The notes under the pieces: model-generated | Database searches by the model: none | What the model saw: the letters and a program-made list of their open reading frames with translations, nothing else | Told to the model about the DNA's origin: nothing | In this document: piece by piece, positions 8,671-15,937 of the stretch | How positions within the stretch are numbered: position 1 is the first letter of the stretch | How the letters are laid out: each line of letters begins with the position of its first letter | Assembly (NCBI GenBank): GCA_964459845.1 | Contig: CAYWOC010000013.1 | Coordinates: forward strand, 1 to 52,770 | Length of the DNA: 52,770 nt | Direction: 5' to 3' | Origin: CALZFJ01 sp964459845 | GTDB taxonomy: Bacteria > Bacteroidota > Bacteroidia > Bacteroidales > Muribaculaceae | Made by a program: the position numbers and the translations under genes

Positions 8671-10134
8671 TTATCCCACGCCGCCCTCAAGCGACACCGA
8701 CAGCAGCTTCTGCGCCTCCACGGCAAATTCCATAGGCAACTTTGCCATGACCTCTTTGGCATATCCGTTCACTATTAACCCTATGGCATCCTCGGTGGAT
8801 ATGCCGCGCTGGTTGCAGTAGAATATCTGCTCTTCGTTGATTTTTGATGTCGTGGCTTCATGCTCTACCACCGAGCTGTCGTTCTGCACATCAATATATG
8901 GGAATGTGTGCGCACCGCTTGTCGAACTTAGCAGCAAGCTGTCACACTGAGTGTAGTTTCGGCAATTTGTGGCTTTCGGAACCACTTTCACTTCGCCGCG
9001 GTAGCTGTTTTGGCTATGTCCTGCCGAAATGCCCTTCGACACGATTGTGCTGCGTGAGTTTTTGCCTATATGTATCATCTTGGTGCCAGTGTCGGCCTGC
9101 TGATAATTGTTGGTGAGAGCCACCGAATAAAATTCGCCCACAGAATTGTCGCCAGCAAGCACGCAGCTCGGATATTTCCATGTTATCGCCGAGCCTGTCT
9201 CCACCTGTGTCCACGACAGTTTCGAGAAGTCGCCGCGGCACAGTCCACGCTTTGTCACGAAATTGTAGATGCCGCCCTTGCCGTTTTTGTCACCGGGATA
9301 CCAGTTTTGCACCGTAGAATATTTCACCTCGGCACGGTCCTCGACCACTATCTCCACTATCGCAGCATGTAGCTGGTTCTCGTCGCGCATAGGTGCCGTG
9401 CAGCCTTCAAGATATGAGACGTAAGCATCATCGTCGGCTACGATAAGTGTACGTTCAAACTGCCCCGTCTCAGCGGCATTGATGCGGAAATATGTGGAAA
9501 GCTCCATCGGACAACGCACGCCCTTCGGGATATACACAAACGAGCCGTCGGAGAACACCGCCGAATTGAGAGCCGCAAAGAAATTGTCGCGATACGACAC
9601 CACAGAGCCAAGATACTTCTTCACAAGGTCGGGGTAATCGCGCACCGCCTCGCTGATGGAGCAGAAAATCACCCCGAGCTCGGCAAGTTTCTCTTTATAT
9701 GTGGTCTTCACGCTCACGCTGTCCATCACCGCATCCACGGCAATGCCACTGAGCCTCATCTGCTCTTCGAGAGATATTCCGAGCTTGTCGAATGTCTTGC
9801 GCAGCTCAGGATCCACATCATCCATGCTCTTAGGTCCGTCCTTCCTCTTTGGCGCTGCATAGTAGCTTATGGCTTGATAGTCGATTTCTGGTATGTCGAG
9901 ATGCGCCCATGTGGGCATCTTCAGTGTGAGCCAGTGCCGATACGCCTTCAAGCGGAAATCGAGCAGCCACTCCGGCTCGCCTTTCTCCTTCGAGATGTAG
10001 CGCACCACATCCTCATTCAGCCCTTTCGGAATGATATGAGTGTCGATGTCGGTCACAAAACCATATTTATAGTCGCCATCGGCGGCCTCTTTCAAAATTT
10101 CTTCGTTCTTATTTTTTTCGAATGTATCCATCAT
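8671..10134 (-). CDS. sufB: Fe-S assembly scaffold subunit SufB
   Basis: SufB is the core scaffold protein for nascent Fe-S clusters. Its 487-residue length is typical. Family segments include EPEWLLDFRLKAY near the N-terminus and PKGVRCPMELSTYFRIN in the middle. GKNSRSTIVSKGISAG and SSVVEHEATTSKI, with the conserved glutamate, lie near the C-terminus. It follows the cvpA-family gene by 13 nt and heads the sufBCDS block. Either of the first two ATG codons (MM) could serve as start. Confidence 0.97.
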   Translation of the reverse strand: MMDTFEKNKNEEILKEAADGDYKYGFVTDIDTHIIPKGLNEDVVRYISKEKGEPEWLLDFRLKAYRHWLTLKMPTWAHLDIPEIDYQAISYYAAPKRKDGPKSMDDVDPELRKTFDKLGISLEEQMRLSGIAVDAVMDSVSVKTTYKEKLAELGVIFCSISEAVRDYPDLVKKYLGSVVSYRDNFFAALNSAVFSDGSFVYIPKGVRCPMELSTYFRINAAETGQFERTLIVADDDAYVSYLEGCTAPMRDENQLHAAIVEIVVEDRAEVKYSTVQNWYPGDKNGKGGIYNFVTKRGLCRGDFSKLSWTQVETGSAITWKYPSCVLAGDNSVGEFYSVALTNNYQQADTGTKMIHIGKNSRSTIVSKGISAGHSQNSYRGEVKVVPKATNCRNYTQCDSLLLSSTSGAHTFPYIDVQNDSSVVEHEATTSKINEEQIFYCNQRGISTEDAIGLIVNGYAKEVMAKLPMEFAVEAQKLLSVSLEGGVG

Positions 10135-10147
10135 TCTGAGTAATTTT

Positions 10148-10684
10148 TCATTTATCGTTTTTGGCTGGCAGCTGCAATGTGCTGCTGGGCATCTCGTCCA
10201 TGCCTAATGTGAACGGAGCCATATCGAGAACGACCTCAAATGGCACATTGTTCATAGCATGGCGTGTGGTGAAAGTGTCGTTCTTTGGTGCTATGAAATG
10301 CCACATGTTCAACAGGATGCTTAGCCCTATCAGATACTTGAACACACATAGGGCTGCTCCGCCAACTTTGTCGATTCCGCCCAAGCTCAGATGCTTGAAT
10401 GTGGAGCGTATGGCATTGCTTGCGAGCATAACGCTCAAAAACACTAATATGAACAATACGATGTGCGCCATAGCCCCGGCTGTGACGCTTGCCGCCGGCC
10501 ATTTTGCCGACTCTGGCACCACCACCATAAAAACGTCGGTGGCTACACCTCCCAAAATGTTGCACACTATCAAGCCGAGAACCACACCTATTATGGAGCT
10601 GATTTGGCTCAATATGCCCTTCATATAGCCAATCACTGCCCCGGCGATTACAAGCAACAATATTACAATATCTATAAAATACAT
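10148..10684 (-). CDS. CvpA-family inner-membrane protein
   Basis: The 178-residue protein has four hydrophobic segments starting with DIVILLLVIAGAVIGYMKG, the typical CvpA opening. CvpA in E. coli is linked to colicin V production and to envelope and bile-salt resistance. The molecular function is unknown. It is the first gene of the suf operon, with a -7 box 20 nt upstream of the start. Confidence 0.85.
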   Translation of the reverse strand: MYFIDIVILLLVIAGAVIGYMKGILSQISSIIGVVLGLIVCNILGGVATDVFMVVVPESAKWPAASVTAGAMAHIVLFILVFLSVMLASNAIRSTFKHLSLGGIDKVGGAALCVFKYLIGLSILLNMWHFIAPKNDTFTTRHAMNNVPFEVVLDMAPFTLGMDEMPSSTLQLPAKNDK

Positions 10685-10703
10685 AGCTACATTATTTCAA
10701 ATT

Positions 10704-10712
10704 GCAAAATTA
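10704..10712 (-). promoter_or_regulatory. -7 box of the cvpA-suf operon
   Basis: TAATTTTGC on the minus strand is an exact TAnnTTTGC match, about 20 nt upstream of the cvpA-family start. The -33 box is weak, which would suit an activator-dependent promoter. Confidence 0.6.
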
Positions 10713-10819
10713 CAAAAAATCATCGGATTTTCCGCACTATTTACGATTAACACAAACATAAAATCATCCGCTTCGTTTTGGCGCTATTTTCACCAATTAT
10801 TCGCATTTCGACCAAAATT

Positions 10820-10903
10820 TGTTCACAGCTCTGAACAGATTCTGGACAAAAGTGTTCAGAGGTCTGAACATTTTTCAGCAAAATATGTTCAGACCTCTGA
10901 AAA
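10820..10903. repeat. Three 18-bp palindromes spaced exactly 33 bp apart
   Basis: TGTTCACAGCTCTGAACA (10820-10837), TGTTCAGAGGTCTGAACA (10853-10870) and TGTTCAGACCTCTGAAAA (10886-10903) share the consensus TGTTCAsAnnTCTGAAcA. Each is separated by 15 nt. Copies two and three are also inverted relative to each other, so they can form a 17-bp hairpin. The 33-bp period is close to three helical turns, as expected for cooperative binding of a dimeric regulator. They lie about 110-200 bp upstream of the cvpA-suf -7 box. Confidence 0.75.
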
Positions 10904-10922
10904 TTCATTATATTTTTTATTC

Positions 10923-10959
10923 AAAAAAAAGCTGAGTTCCGCTCTACAATGAACTCAGC
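10923..10959 (-). terminator. Terminator of the putative small RNA
   Basis: A 9-bp perfect stem (10931-10939 and 10951-10959) is followed on the minus strand by eight T. The nearest upstream coding gene on this strand already has its own terminator at 11251-11303. Confidence 0.75.
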
Positions 10960-11131
10960 CTAAAAAATCGAATCACTTTTATTTTTACACATTCTCCGCT
11001 TTTTCACAAAAGCGCACTTTGTCTCTCTAACAGTTTCTATCTTCTAACTTCTCTACTATTATTTATAACTAATCTACTAACTATTGCGTTTTTTTACAGT
11101 TTGATCTATTAATAATTTCTACATTTTTACA
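10923..11131 (-). ncRNA. Putative small RNA of about 209 nt
   Basis: A consensus -7 box (TAACTTTGC, 11136-11144) and a strong terminator (10923-10959) frame a non-coding stretch on the minus strand. The predicted transcript has a purine-rich 5' half with GTTAG-type repeats. Near the 3' half is a small hairpin with stem CGCTTTT/AAAAGCG (10997-11014). A 13-bp direct repeat, ATTTTTACACATT on the plus strand, occurs at 10981-10993 and 11123-11135. I do not recognise the family. It could instead be the leader of a lost gene. Confidence 0.45.
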
Positions 11132-11135
11132 CATT

Positions 11136-11144
11136 GCAAAGTTA
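11136..11144 (-). promoter_or_regulatory. -7 box of the putative small RNA
   Basis: TAACTTTGC on the minus strand is a perfect -7 match. No coding sequence follows before the terminator at 10923-10959. Confidence 0.55.
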
Positions 11145-11250
11145 GACATTCCCATTGCTATAATATGTAAACAAAATACTGATATTACTACCATTTTTAC
11201 AGACAATCCACATCAAAAGTTACAATCGCCCGCAAAATAGGCATAAAAAT

Positions 11251-11303
11251 GCCCTCTCGCCACATTATAGCTCGTTTTCCCGAGCATCTCATGGCGAGAG
11301 GGC
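11251..11303 (-). terminator. Terminator of the lipoprotein gene
   Basis: A perfect 12-bp GC-rich stem (11251-11262 and 11292-11303) with a long loop is followed on the minus strand by ATTTTTATG. Confidence 0.75.
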
Positions 11304-11385
11304 TATATCCTTTTATCGCCCAGCAAATATGTAATCACGCAGAGCTGCTATGCACTGCGTATGAGCCGATGCGATTTCAGTCTCT

Positions 11386-12048
11386 TTAATTGTATTCAAC
11401 AGTGCATTTGTCGGCAGCAGTAAATCCAATTGTATATGACCTTTCCGTCTTGCCGCCTCTGTCTGTAATGAACTTTTCCCATCGGCTTCCACTGATTGCA
11501 GTCCCGGCCGAGAACGATCCAGTAACTCCAAACGAATTCCAAGCACCGTCCGACGAGTTGTTCGCAGCATCAGCTTCAAGCACTGTCATCAGCACCACTT
11601 TATCGGTAGCCGCAGGGGTCTTGCCATTAGCGGTGGCAGTGACTTTATATGTCTTCGACACAGGGAATGAGGTGTAGGTTTCGCTCGGCATCTTGAATAG
11701 ACGCAGCTCTGCGTTGTTCTGCTTTACCAATGAAACTACAATCTGTTTCCAAGCTTCCGCCCTTGACAAAATGACGCCAAAAGTAACATCTTGCATTACA
11801 GTCGTGTTCTCCTTAGTTATCGTTTGTGTTTTGCCGTTTGCGTCAGTTATCACGACATCGAAATAATCTAAAGTGCTTGTTGTCACATATACGCCGACCT
11901 GAGCAGATGCTTGTGTAGCCTTTTTTGATGGTTCTGGAGAAGGCTCATTGCCATTATCATCACCGCCACAAGATGCAAGACACACTGAAAACAGACATGA
12001 CAACAGAATCATGCTGATACTCTTCATCGATAAAAAATTCTTCTTCAT
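11386..12048 (-). CDS. Small surface lipoprotein of unknown function
   Basis: I start this at MKKNFLSMKS (12048). An in-frame ATG 12 codons upstream lacks signal-peptide character. The 220-residue product has a lipoprotein signal ending in VCLASC. The GGDDNGNE stretch after the cysteine fits the acidic lipoprotein export signal that sends Bacteroidetes lipoproteins to the cell surface. The mature part is rich in beta-prone Thr/Val segments and resembles no family I can name. It has its own promoter and terminator. Confidence 0.7.
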   Translation of the reverse strand: MKKNFLSMKSISMILLSCLFSVCLASCGGDDNGNEPSPEPSKKATQASAQVGVYVTTSTLDYFDVVITDANGKTQTITKENTTVMQDVTFGVILSRAEAWKQIVVSLVKQNNAELRLFKMPSETYTSFPVSKTYKVTATANGKTPAATDKVVLMTVLEADAANNSSDGAWNSFGVTGSFSAGTAISGSRWEKFITDRGGKTERSYTIGFTAADKCTVEYN

Positions 12049-12135
12049 AATTATTGAAACTTTTTTAATTTGATACATAAGCAAATGTGATACTAAACCA
12101 AGTTACACTTTCACTTTCCTCATTGTTATAATTTT

Positions 12136-12144
12136 GCAAAATTA
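12136..12144 (-). promoter_or_regulatory. -7 box of the lipoprotein gene
   Basis: TAATTTTGC on the minus strand is an exact match, about 88 nt upstream of the chosen start. Confidence 0.5.
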
Positions 12145-12247
12145 TGATTTTTTCCATAAAATCACCAGTTATAGCCATTAATATATGTTAATGTTACAAT
12201 GCCCTACTTCGACATGAGGGTGGATATTCACCGTTTGCTAACTAAGG

Positions 12248-12284
12248 GAAAAGGCTTCCCGGAATCAATGCGGAAAGCCTTTTC
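12248..12284 (-). terminator. Terminator of the GrpE-like/Hsp70/Ig-SH3b operon
   Basis: A 13-bp stem with one mismatch (12248-12260 and 12272-12284) lies just after the stop of the 646-residue gene. Confidence 0.7.
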
Positions 12285-12288
12285 TCAA

Positions 12289-14229
12289 TTATTCCATAAC
12301 TATCGTTTTTCCTGAGGTATCCAATACTTTTACGGTGTATCCGCGGCCATTGCTGTAGGTTATGCTCTTTATCGACACTATATTCTTGCCAGGCTCATAC
12401 GTTTGCGACCCTTCAAAACTTGGATAGCCATTGTCGTCAAACGAATAAGCCGCCACACTAACGCCCACTGGAGTTTCAAGCATATATACCACAGCCCCAT
12501 AGGTTGCGCCCGATGTCGTCGTTGCCACATCCATAAGTCTCATGCCAGAAGCTGAATTGCTACCGATCATACTCACAAGTGCCTGACGCTTCATAACCTG
12601 ATATTTCAATCCGTCGAATTTCTTGCGCACATCCACATCGGCACTGCCGAGCACAGCCTTCAATCTCGTCTGCTCCTCTTCACCAATCAAATAGCTATAA
12701 TGCATATATCCCCTTTTGCCGTCTTCCATTTTCACGCGTGTCCATTCACCGTTATCTTCGACGACTTTCACCTTCTCGCCCTCGTTCATAGTCAGCAGCG
12801 GCTCGCTTTTGGCGGTGCTGTCGGCATACAGCTTCACTCCATCGGCAATCACATATCTATAGTCATCATCACTTGAGCCGCTACAGCCCATATTCCCGAG
12901 CACTTTATATCCTACGAATACGGCCAATGCTACCAAGCACCATTTCAGCCACTTCTTCCAGTTCTCGTTTTTCCTCTTGTGGCTGTTGTTATTGTAATCA
13001 ATCCTTGGTGTTCTCGGTGCATCATACGTCTTCGGTGTTTTGGGCGGTACTGAAGTCCTGTTGGTTCCGGTTATTGTCACCGGAACAGTCTTCACCACCT
13101 TGCCGTCAATCTTGAACGAAATCTGCCATACGCCAGCTTCATTATAGTATTTGCCGTTTTTGTTGCCATATCCAATCAGCACATATCTGCCCGAGCCTTT
13201 TACGAAGATGTCGGTTTCATTCACGTCCGTCCCGCCCGACGGAGATTTATACACCACCTGCACCTTCACATTCCCAATGCGCGATGTGGTGACATGAATC
13301 CTCGACTTCAGATATTGAGTTGTATTTGGCAATGTTGCGCCATAGTCATTGATGATATTGCCTTCGTATGTCACATTGGCAAAATCTGCGCCTGTGATAT
13401 ATATCGGATCATTGGCATGAAGCGATGGCAGCACATTCAGGCGTGCCGTGTGGAGCAACGTCCCCTCACAGTAGAACTCATACGTCATCACGCCTACCTC
13501 ATTGAAAAATGTGCCTTTGTCATTGCCATAGCCAGTCAGCGCATATCTGCCCGAGCCTTTAAGATTGACCGTGCTGTCATATTCATAACTCTTCTTGCCA
13601 TTGCGGTCGTAAGCCACTATGTGAATCTTGACAGTGGCAGTGCGCATAGTCATAATGTCAAGACGCGGATTCACATAATATGAGCCTACTCTTATGGGAG
13701 AGCCGAAATCATCGATTATGCTGCGATTTTTATCGGTATTGCCAAAATCCACACTCTTCACTATAATCTCGCCAGTGTCATTCACACGAGGTGTCGTCGT
13801 GTGCGGAGTCTTCGGCGTTTGTGGTGTCGGCTGTTTCTTAGGAGTCTGTGGTGTTTTCGGCGTTTGTGGAGCTTTAGTCTGTTTCGGGCGGTTCTCTTTG
13901 AGCACCGCTTGCAGCGCAGCCTTGAACTCGTTGTAGGTGGCGGCATCCTTTGTCAGCATATCTCGCGCAACTCCCGTGAGCTGCTTGCTGTATTCCTTGA
14001 TTTTAAGATTGTTGGGATGCAGGTTCTCACACTGTTTAAGCACCGAGATATACTCCTGCGCATGGTCTTTCACCGAATTTGCCTCAAAGTTCTTGTTCCA
14101 CAGGTTGCTGAGTTCATCTACCGAGGTCCATTCTGCGGGATCAAGCTGATCCTTTATGTCGGCACTTTTCAGGAACTGACACGCCTCAATCCATTTCGTA
14201 ACTTTCTGTTTAAGAAGAATTGGATCCAT
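12289..14229 (-). CDS. Membrane protein: helical domain, TP-rich linker, two Ig-like repeats, TM, SH3b
   Basis: The 646-residue product has a mosaic layout and I know no family with all these parts. Residues 1-112 are helical. Residues 115-147 form a Thr/Pro/Lys linker with TPKTPQ repeats. Two homologous beta domains follow (about 153-267 and 275-387), both with a GSGRYxLxGYGN...G.xxNExGV core. A basic stretch (417-429) precedes one membrane helix (about 428-446). A bacterial SH3 domain covers about 456-520, ending GYMHYSYLIG. The charge pattern predicts the first 425 residues in the cytoplasm and SH3b outside. It lies downstream of the Hsp70-like gene after a 95-nt gap containing a hairpin. 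No HPD J-domain motif is present. Confidence 0.7.
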   Translation of the reverse strand: MDPILLKQKVTKWIEACQFLKSADIKDQLDPAEWTSVDELSNLWNKNFEANSVKDHAQEYISVLKQCENLHPNNLKIKEYSKQLTGVARDMLTKDAATYNEFKAALQAVLKENRPKQTKAPQTPKTPQTPKKQPTPQTPKTPHTTTPRVNDTGEIIVKSVDFGNTDKNRSIIDDFGSPIRVGSYYVNPRLDIMTMRTATVKIHIVAYDRNGKKSYEYDSTVNLKGSGRYALTGYGNDKGTFFNEVGVMTYEFYCEGTLLHTARLNVLPSLHANDPIYITGADFANVTYEGNIINDYGATLPNTTQYLKSRIHVTTSRIGNVKVQVVYKSPSGGTDVNETDIFVKGSGRYVLIGYGNKNGKYYNEAGVWQISFKIDGKVVKTVPVTITGTNRTSVPPKTPKTYDAPRTPRIDYNNNSHKRKNENWKKWLKWCLVALAVFVGYKVLGNMGCSGSSDDDYRYVIADGVKLYADSTAKSEPLLTMNEGEKVKVVEDNGEWTRVKMEDGKRGYMHYSYLIGEEEQTRLKAVLGSADVDVRKKFDGLKYQVMKRQALVSMIGSNSASGMRLMDVATTTSGATYGAVVYMLETPVGVSVAAYSFDDNGYPSFEGSQTYEPGKNIVSIKSITYSNGRGYTVKVLDTSGKTIVME

Positions 14230-14271
14230 CTAATTTTCTATATTGCTCGCGCTATTTTTAGATAAGATAAA

Positions 14272-14305
14272 ATGCACAGCACCTCCTGCGCGAAGCACTG
14301 TGCAT
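14272..14305 (-). terminator. Intra-operon hairpin between the Hsp70-like and Ig-SH3b genes
   Basis: Arms 14272-14285 and 14292-14305 form a 14-bp stem (8 perfect outer pairs, then three G-U pairs) with a 6-nt loop, starting 20 nt after the Hsp70-like stop. On the minus strand TTTATC follows. It may be a partial terminator or an mRNA-stability element that lowers expression of the downstream membrane protein. Confidence 0.55.
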
Positions 14306-14324
14306 CATTGATAAAACTCGTGAA

Positions 14325-15911
14325 TTATTCAATATTGGCTCTGTCGAGGAATTGCTGCGACTCTTTAAGCTCGCTTGCCGACTTCACCCCCGTAACCTTG
14401 AGCTGGAAATCCACGGCATCCTGCTCTATCTCGGCGTGAACCGACAGCATACCCTCGTTGTCGATGTTGAATGTTACGCTGATTGGCGTGCCTTTTGGCC
14501 AGTCCTTGTTGAGTTTCAGCACCGAAGGCTCTGTTGTCACCAGTCGGCAGAACTTGTCTTCCACATCGGCATCCTTCTCCTTGTCGGTGAAATCGCTCTC
14601 CCAGATAGGCAATGTCACGCCTGTCTGGTTTTCGACAGTGGTATAGAACGTGTCGGTGTATGATATAGGCAGGTCGGTGTTGGCGAAAATCATATTGCCC
14701 ACACGATTGTCGATAAGTCCAAGCCCATAGGTCTTGCTCGTCACATTCATCACGCGCGTTCTTCCGCAAAGCGGCTGCGACGGGCGTTCGTCTATTATGC
14801 CCTCGTTGTAATCATCCATCGCCTGAGCGAATGCCTCGTTCATAGCATATATCGCAGCACCCTTAGCCACACATTCATCGGGGTCGGTCAATTTTGCATC
14901 CACTCCGAATTCCTGATCCACGCGAGCCTTGATTTGTGGCATACGGCTGCTGCCGCCCACAAGTATATATTCATCAATCTTCTCGAAGCCTTTCTCGCGG
15001 GCTATTGCAAGAATCTTGTTTGTCTCGTCGATTGTTTCATTCAGCTTGTCGGCTGTGAGGCTCTCAAACAGTTCACGAGAAATCTCAAAACGTGCCGACT
15101 TTCCGTCCCAGTTGATGTTCACCGACACTTTCGTCTTTGCTGTAAGCAGTTTCTTCTTGGTCTCAGCAAGATTCAGAAGCTGATATTTCAACAGCTTGCT
15201 GTCCTCCATCGAATAGCTTGTGCCATTCTGCTCATTGAACGCTCCGAGCATATATTCAGCAAGGGCTGTATCCCAGTCCACGCCACCAAGATGATGGTCG
15301 CCTCCAGTTGCGATAACCTTGATTGCTCCGCCGTTCACAAGAATCATAGTGATGTCGAAAGTACCGCCGCCAAGGTCATACACAAGTATCGTCTTGCGCT
15401 CGTCGGTCTTCATCCCATAGGCTATCGCAGCGGCTGTGGGCTCATTTATGATTGCAAGCACATTAAGTCCGGCGATGATGCCAGCCTGCTTGGTCTGCAT
15501 ACGCTCCTTGTTCCCGAAATAGGCAGGGCATGTGATTACCACATCCTTTACCGGCTCAGGAAAGCCGTTGGCATCGTTGGCATCCTTCACAAGCTTCTTC
15601 AATATGAATGCCGATATTTCCGAAGGGTCAAGATGATAGGGCGTAGTGTTGGCCGATTTGTCGAACGCGGCGTCGTTTCCCATCTCGCGTTTGATAAACG
15701 ACACAGTCTTTTCCGGCTCGGTTTCAAGCATTCCTTTAGCTTCCCTGCCCACAATCACATTGGTCTCGTCCTCGAAATAAACCACCGAAGGGGTTGTGGC
15801 CTCGCCCTCGAAGTTTCTCATCACCACAGCTTGATCGAATTGATCCACCTGCGAAATACAGCTATAAGTAGTACCAAGGTCAATACCATACACTGCTCTA
15901 CTTTTGTCCAT
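14325..15911 (-). CDS. Hsp70-like chaperone lacking the C-terminal lid
   Basis: The 528-residue product is shorter than DnaK (about 640). Its ATPase domain is intact: GIDLGTTYS (9-17), PAYFGNKERMQTKQAG, NEPTAAAIAYG, YDLGGGTFD (178-186) and the adenosine motif LVGGSSRMP (317-325). The interdomain linker is degenerate: GRTRVMNVTSKTYGLGL replaces the DVLLLDVTPLSLG type. A beta substrate-binding domain follows to the end, and the helical lid is missing. It lies 26 nt after a GrpE-like gene, so the pair probably forms a dedicated chaperone cycle. This is unlikely to be the main DnaK. Confidence 0.88.
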   Translation of the reverse strand: MDKSRAVYGIDLGTTYSCISQVDQFDQAVVMRNFEGEATTPSVVYFEDETNVIVGREAKGMLETEPEKTVSFIKREMGNDAAFDKSANTTPYHLDPSEISAFILKKLVKDANDANGFPEPVKDVVITCPAYFGNKERMQTKQAGIIAGLNVLAIINEPTAAAIAYGMKTDERKTILVYDLGGGTFDITMILVNGGAIKVIATGGDHHLGGVDWDTALAEYMLGAFNEQNGTSYSMEDSKLLKYQLLNLAETKKKLLTAKTKVSVNINWDGKSARFEISRELFESLTADKLNETIDETNKILAIAREKGFEKIDEYILVGGSSRMPQIKARVDQEFGVDAKLTDPDECVAKGAAIYAMNEAFAQAMDDYNEGIIDERPSQPLCGRTRVMNVTSKTYGLGLIDNRVGNMIFANTDLPISYTDTFYTTVENQTGVTLPIWESDFTDKEKDADVEDKFCRLVTTEPSVLKLNKDWPKGTPISVTFNIDNEGMLSVHAEIEQDAVDFQLKVTGVKSASELKESQQFLDRANIE

Positions 15912-15937
15912 AATACATCAATTGTTTTCTATGTTGA

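Larger units (their letters stand above)
10685..11385. other. 701-nt intergenic region with phased palindromes and a likely small RNA
   Basis: From left to right this gap holds the cvpA-suf promoter (10704-10712), three phased 18-bp palindromes (10820-10903), and a terminator-promoter pair on the minus strand that frames a likely small RNA (10923-11144). The terminator of the lipoprotein gene (11251-11303) follows. I find no convincing ORF in it. Confidence 0.7.
12049..12288. other. Intergenic region with lipoprotein promoter and terminator of the Ig-SH3b gene
   Basis: ATAATTTTGCAAAATTAT (about 12128-12145) is a palindrome that carries a -7 box on both strands. The minus-strand copy (12136-12144) suits the lipoprotein gene. 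No gene exists for the plus-strand copy. The right part holds a terminator (12248-12284). Confidence 0.5.

Noticed and set aside
10853..10903. Palindromes two and three as a simple transcription terminator
   Set aside because: They can form a hairpin, but a third copy at the same 33-bp spacing and a separate terminator at 10923-10959 favour a binding-site array.
12289..14229. J-domain in the Ig-SH3b protein
   Set aside because: The N-terminal helical domain lacks the HPD tripeptide, and the nearby HPNN does not fit the J-domain context.
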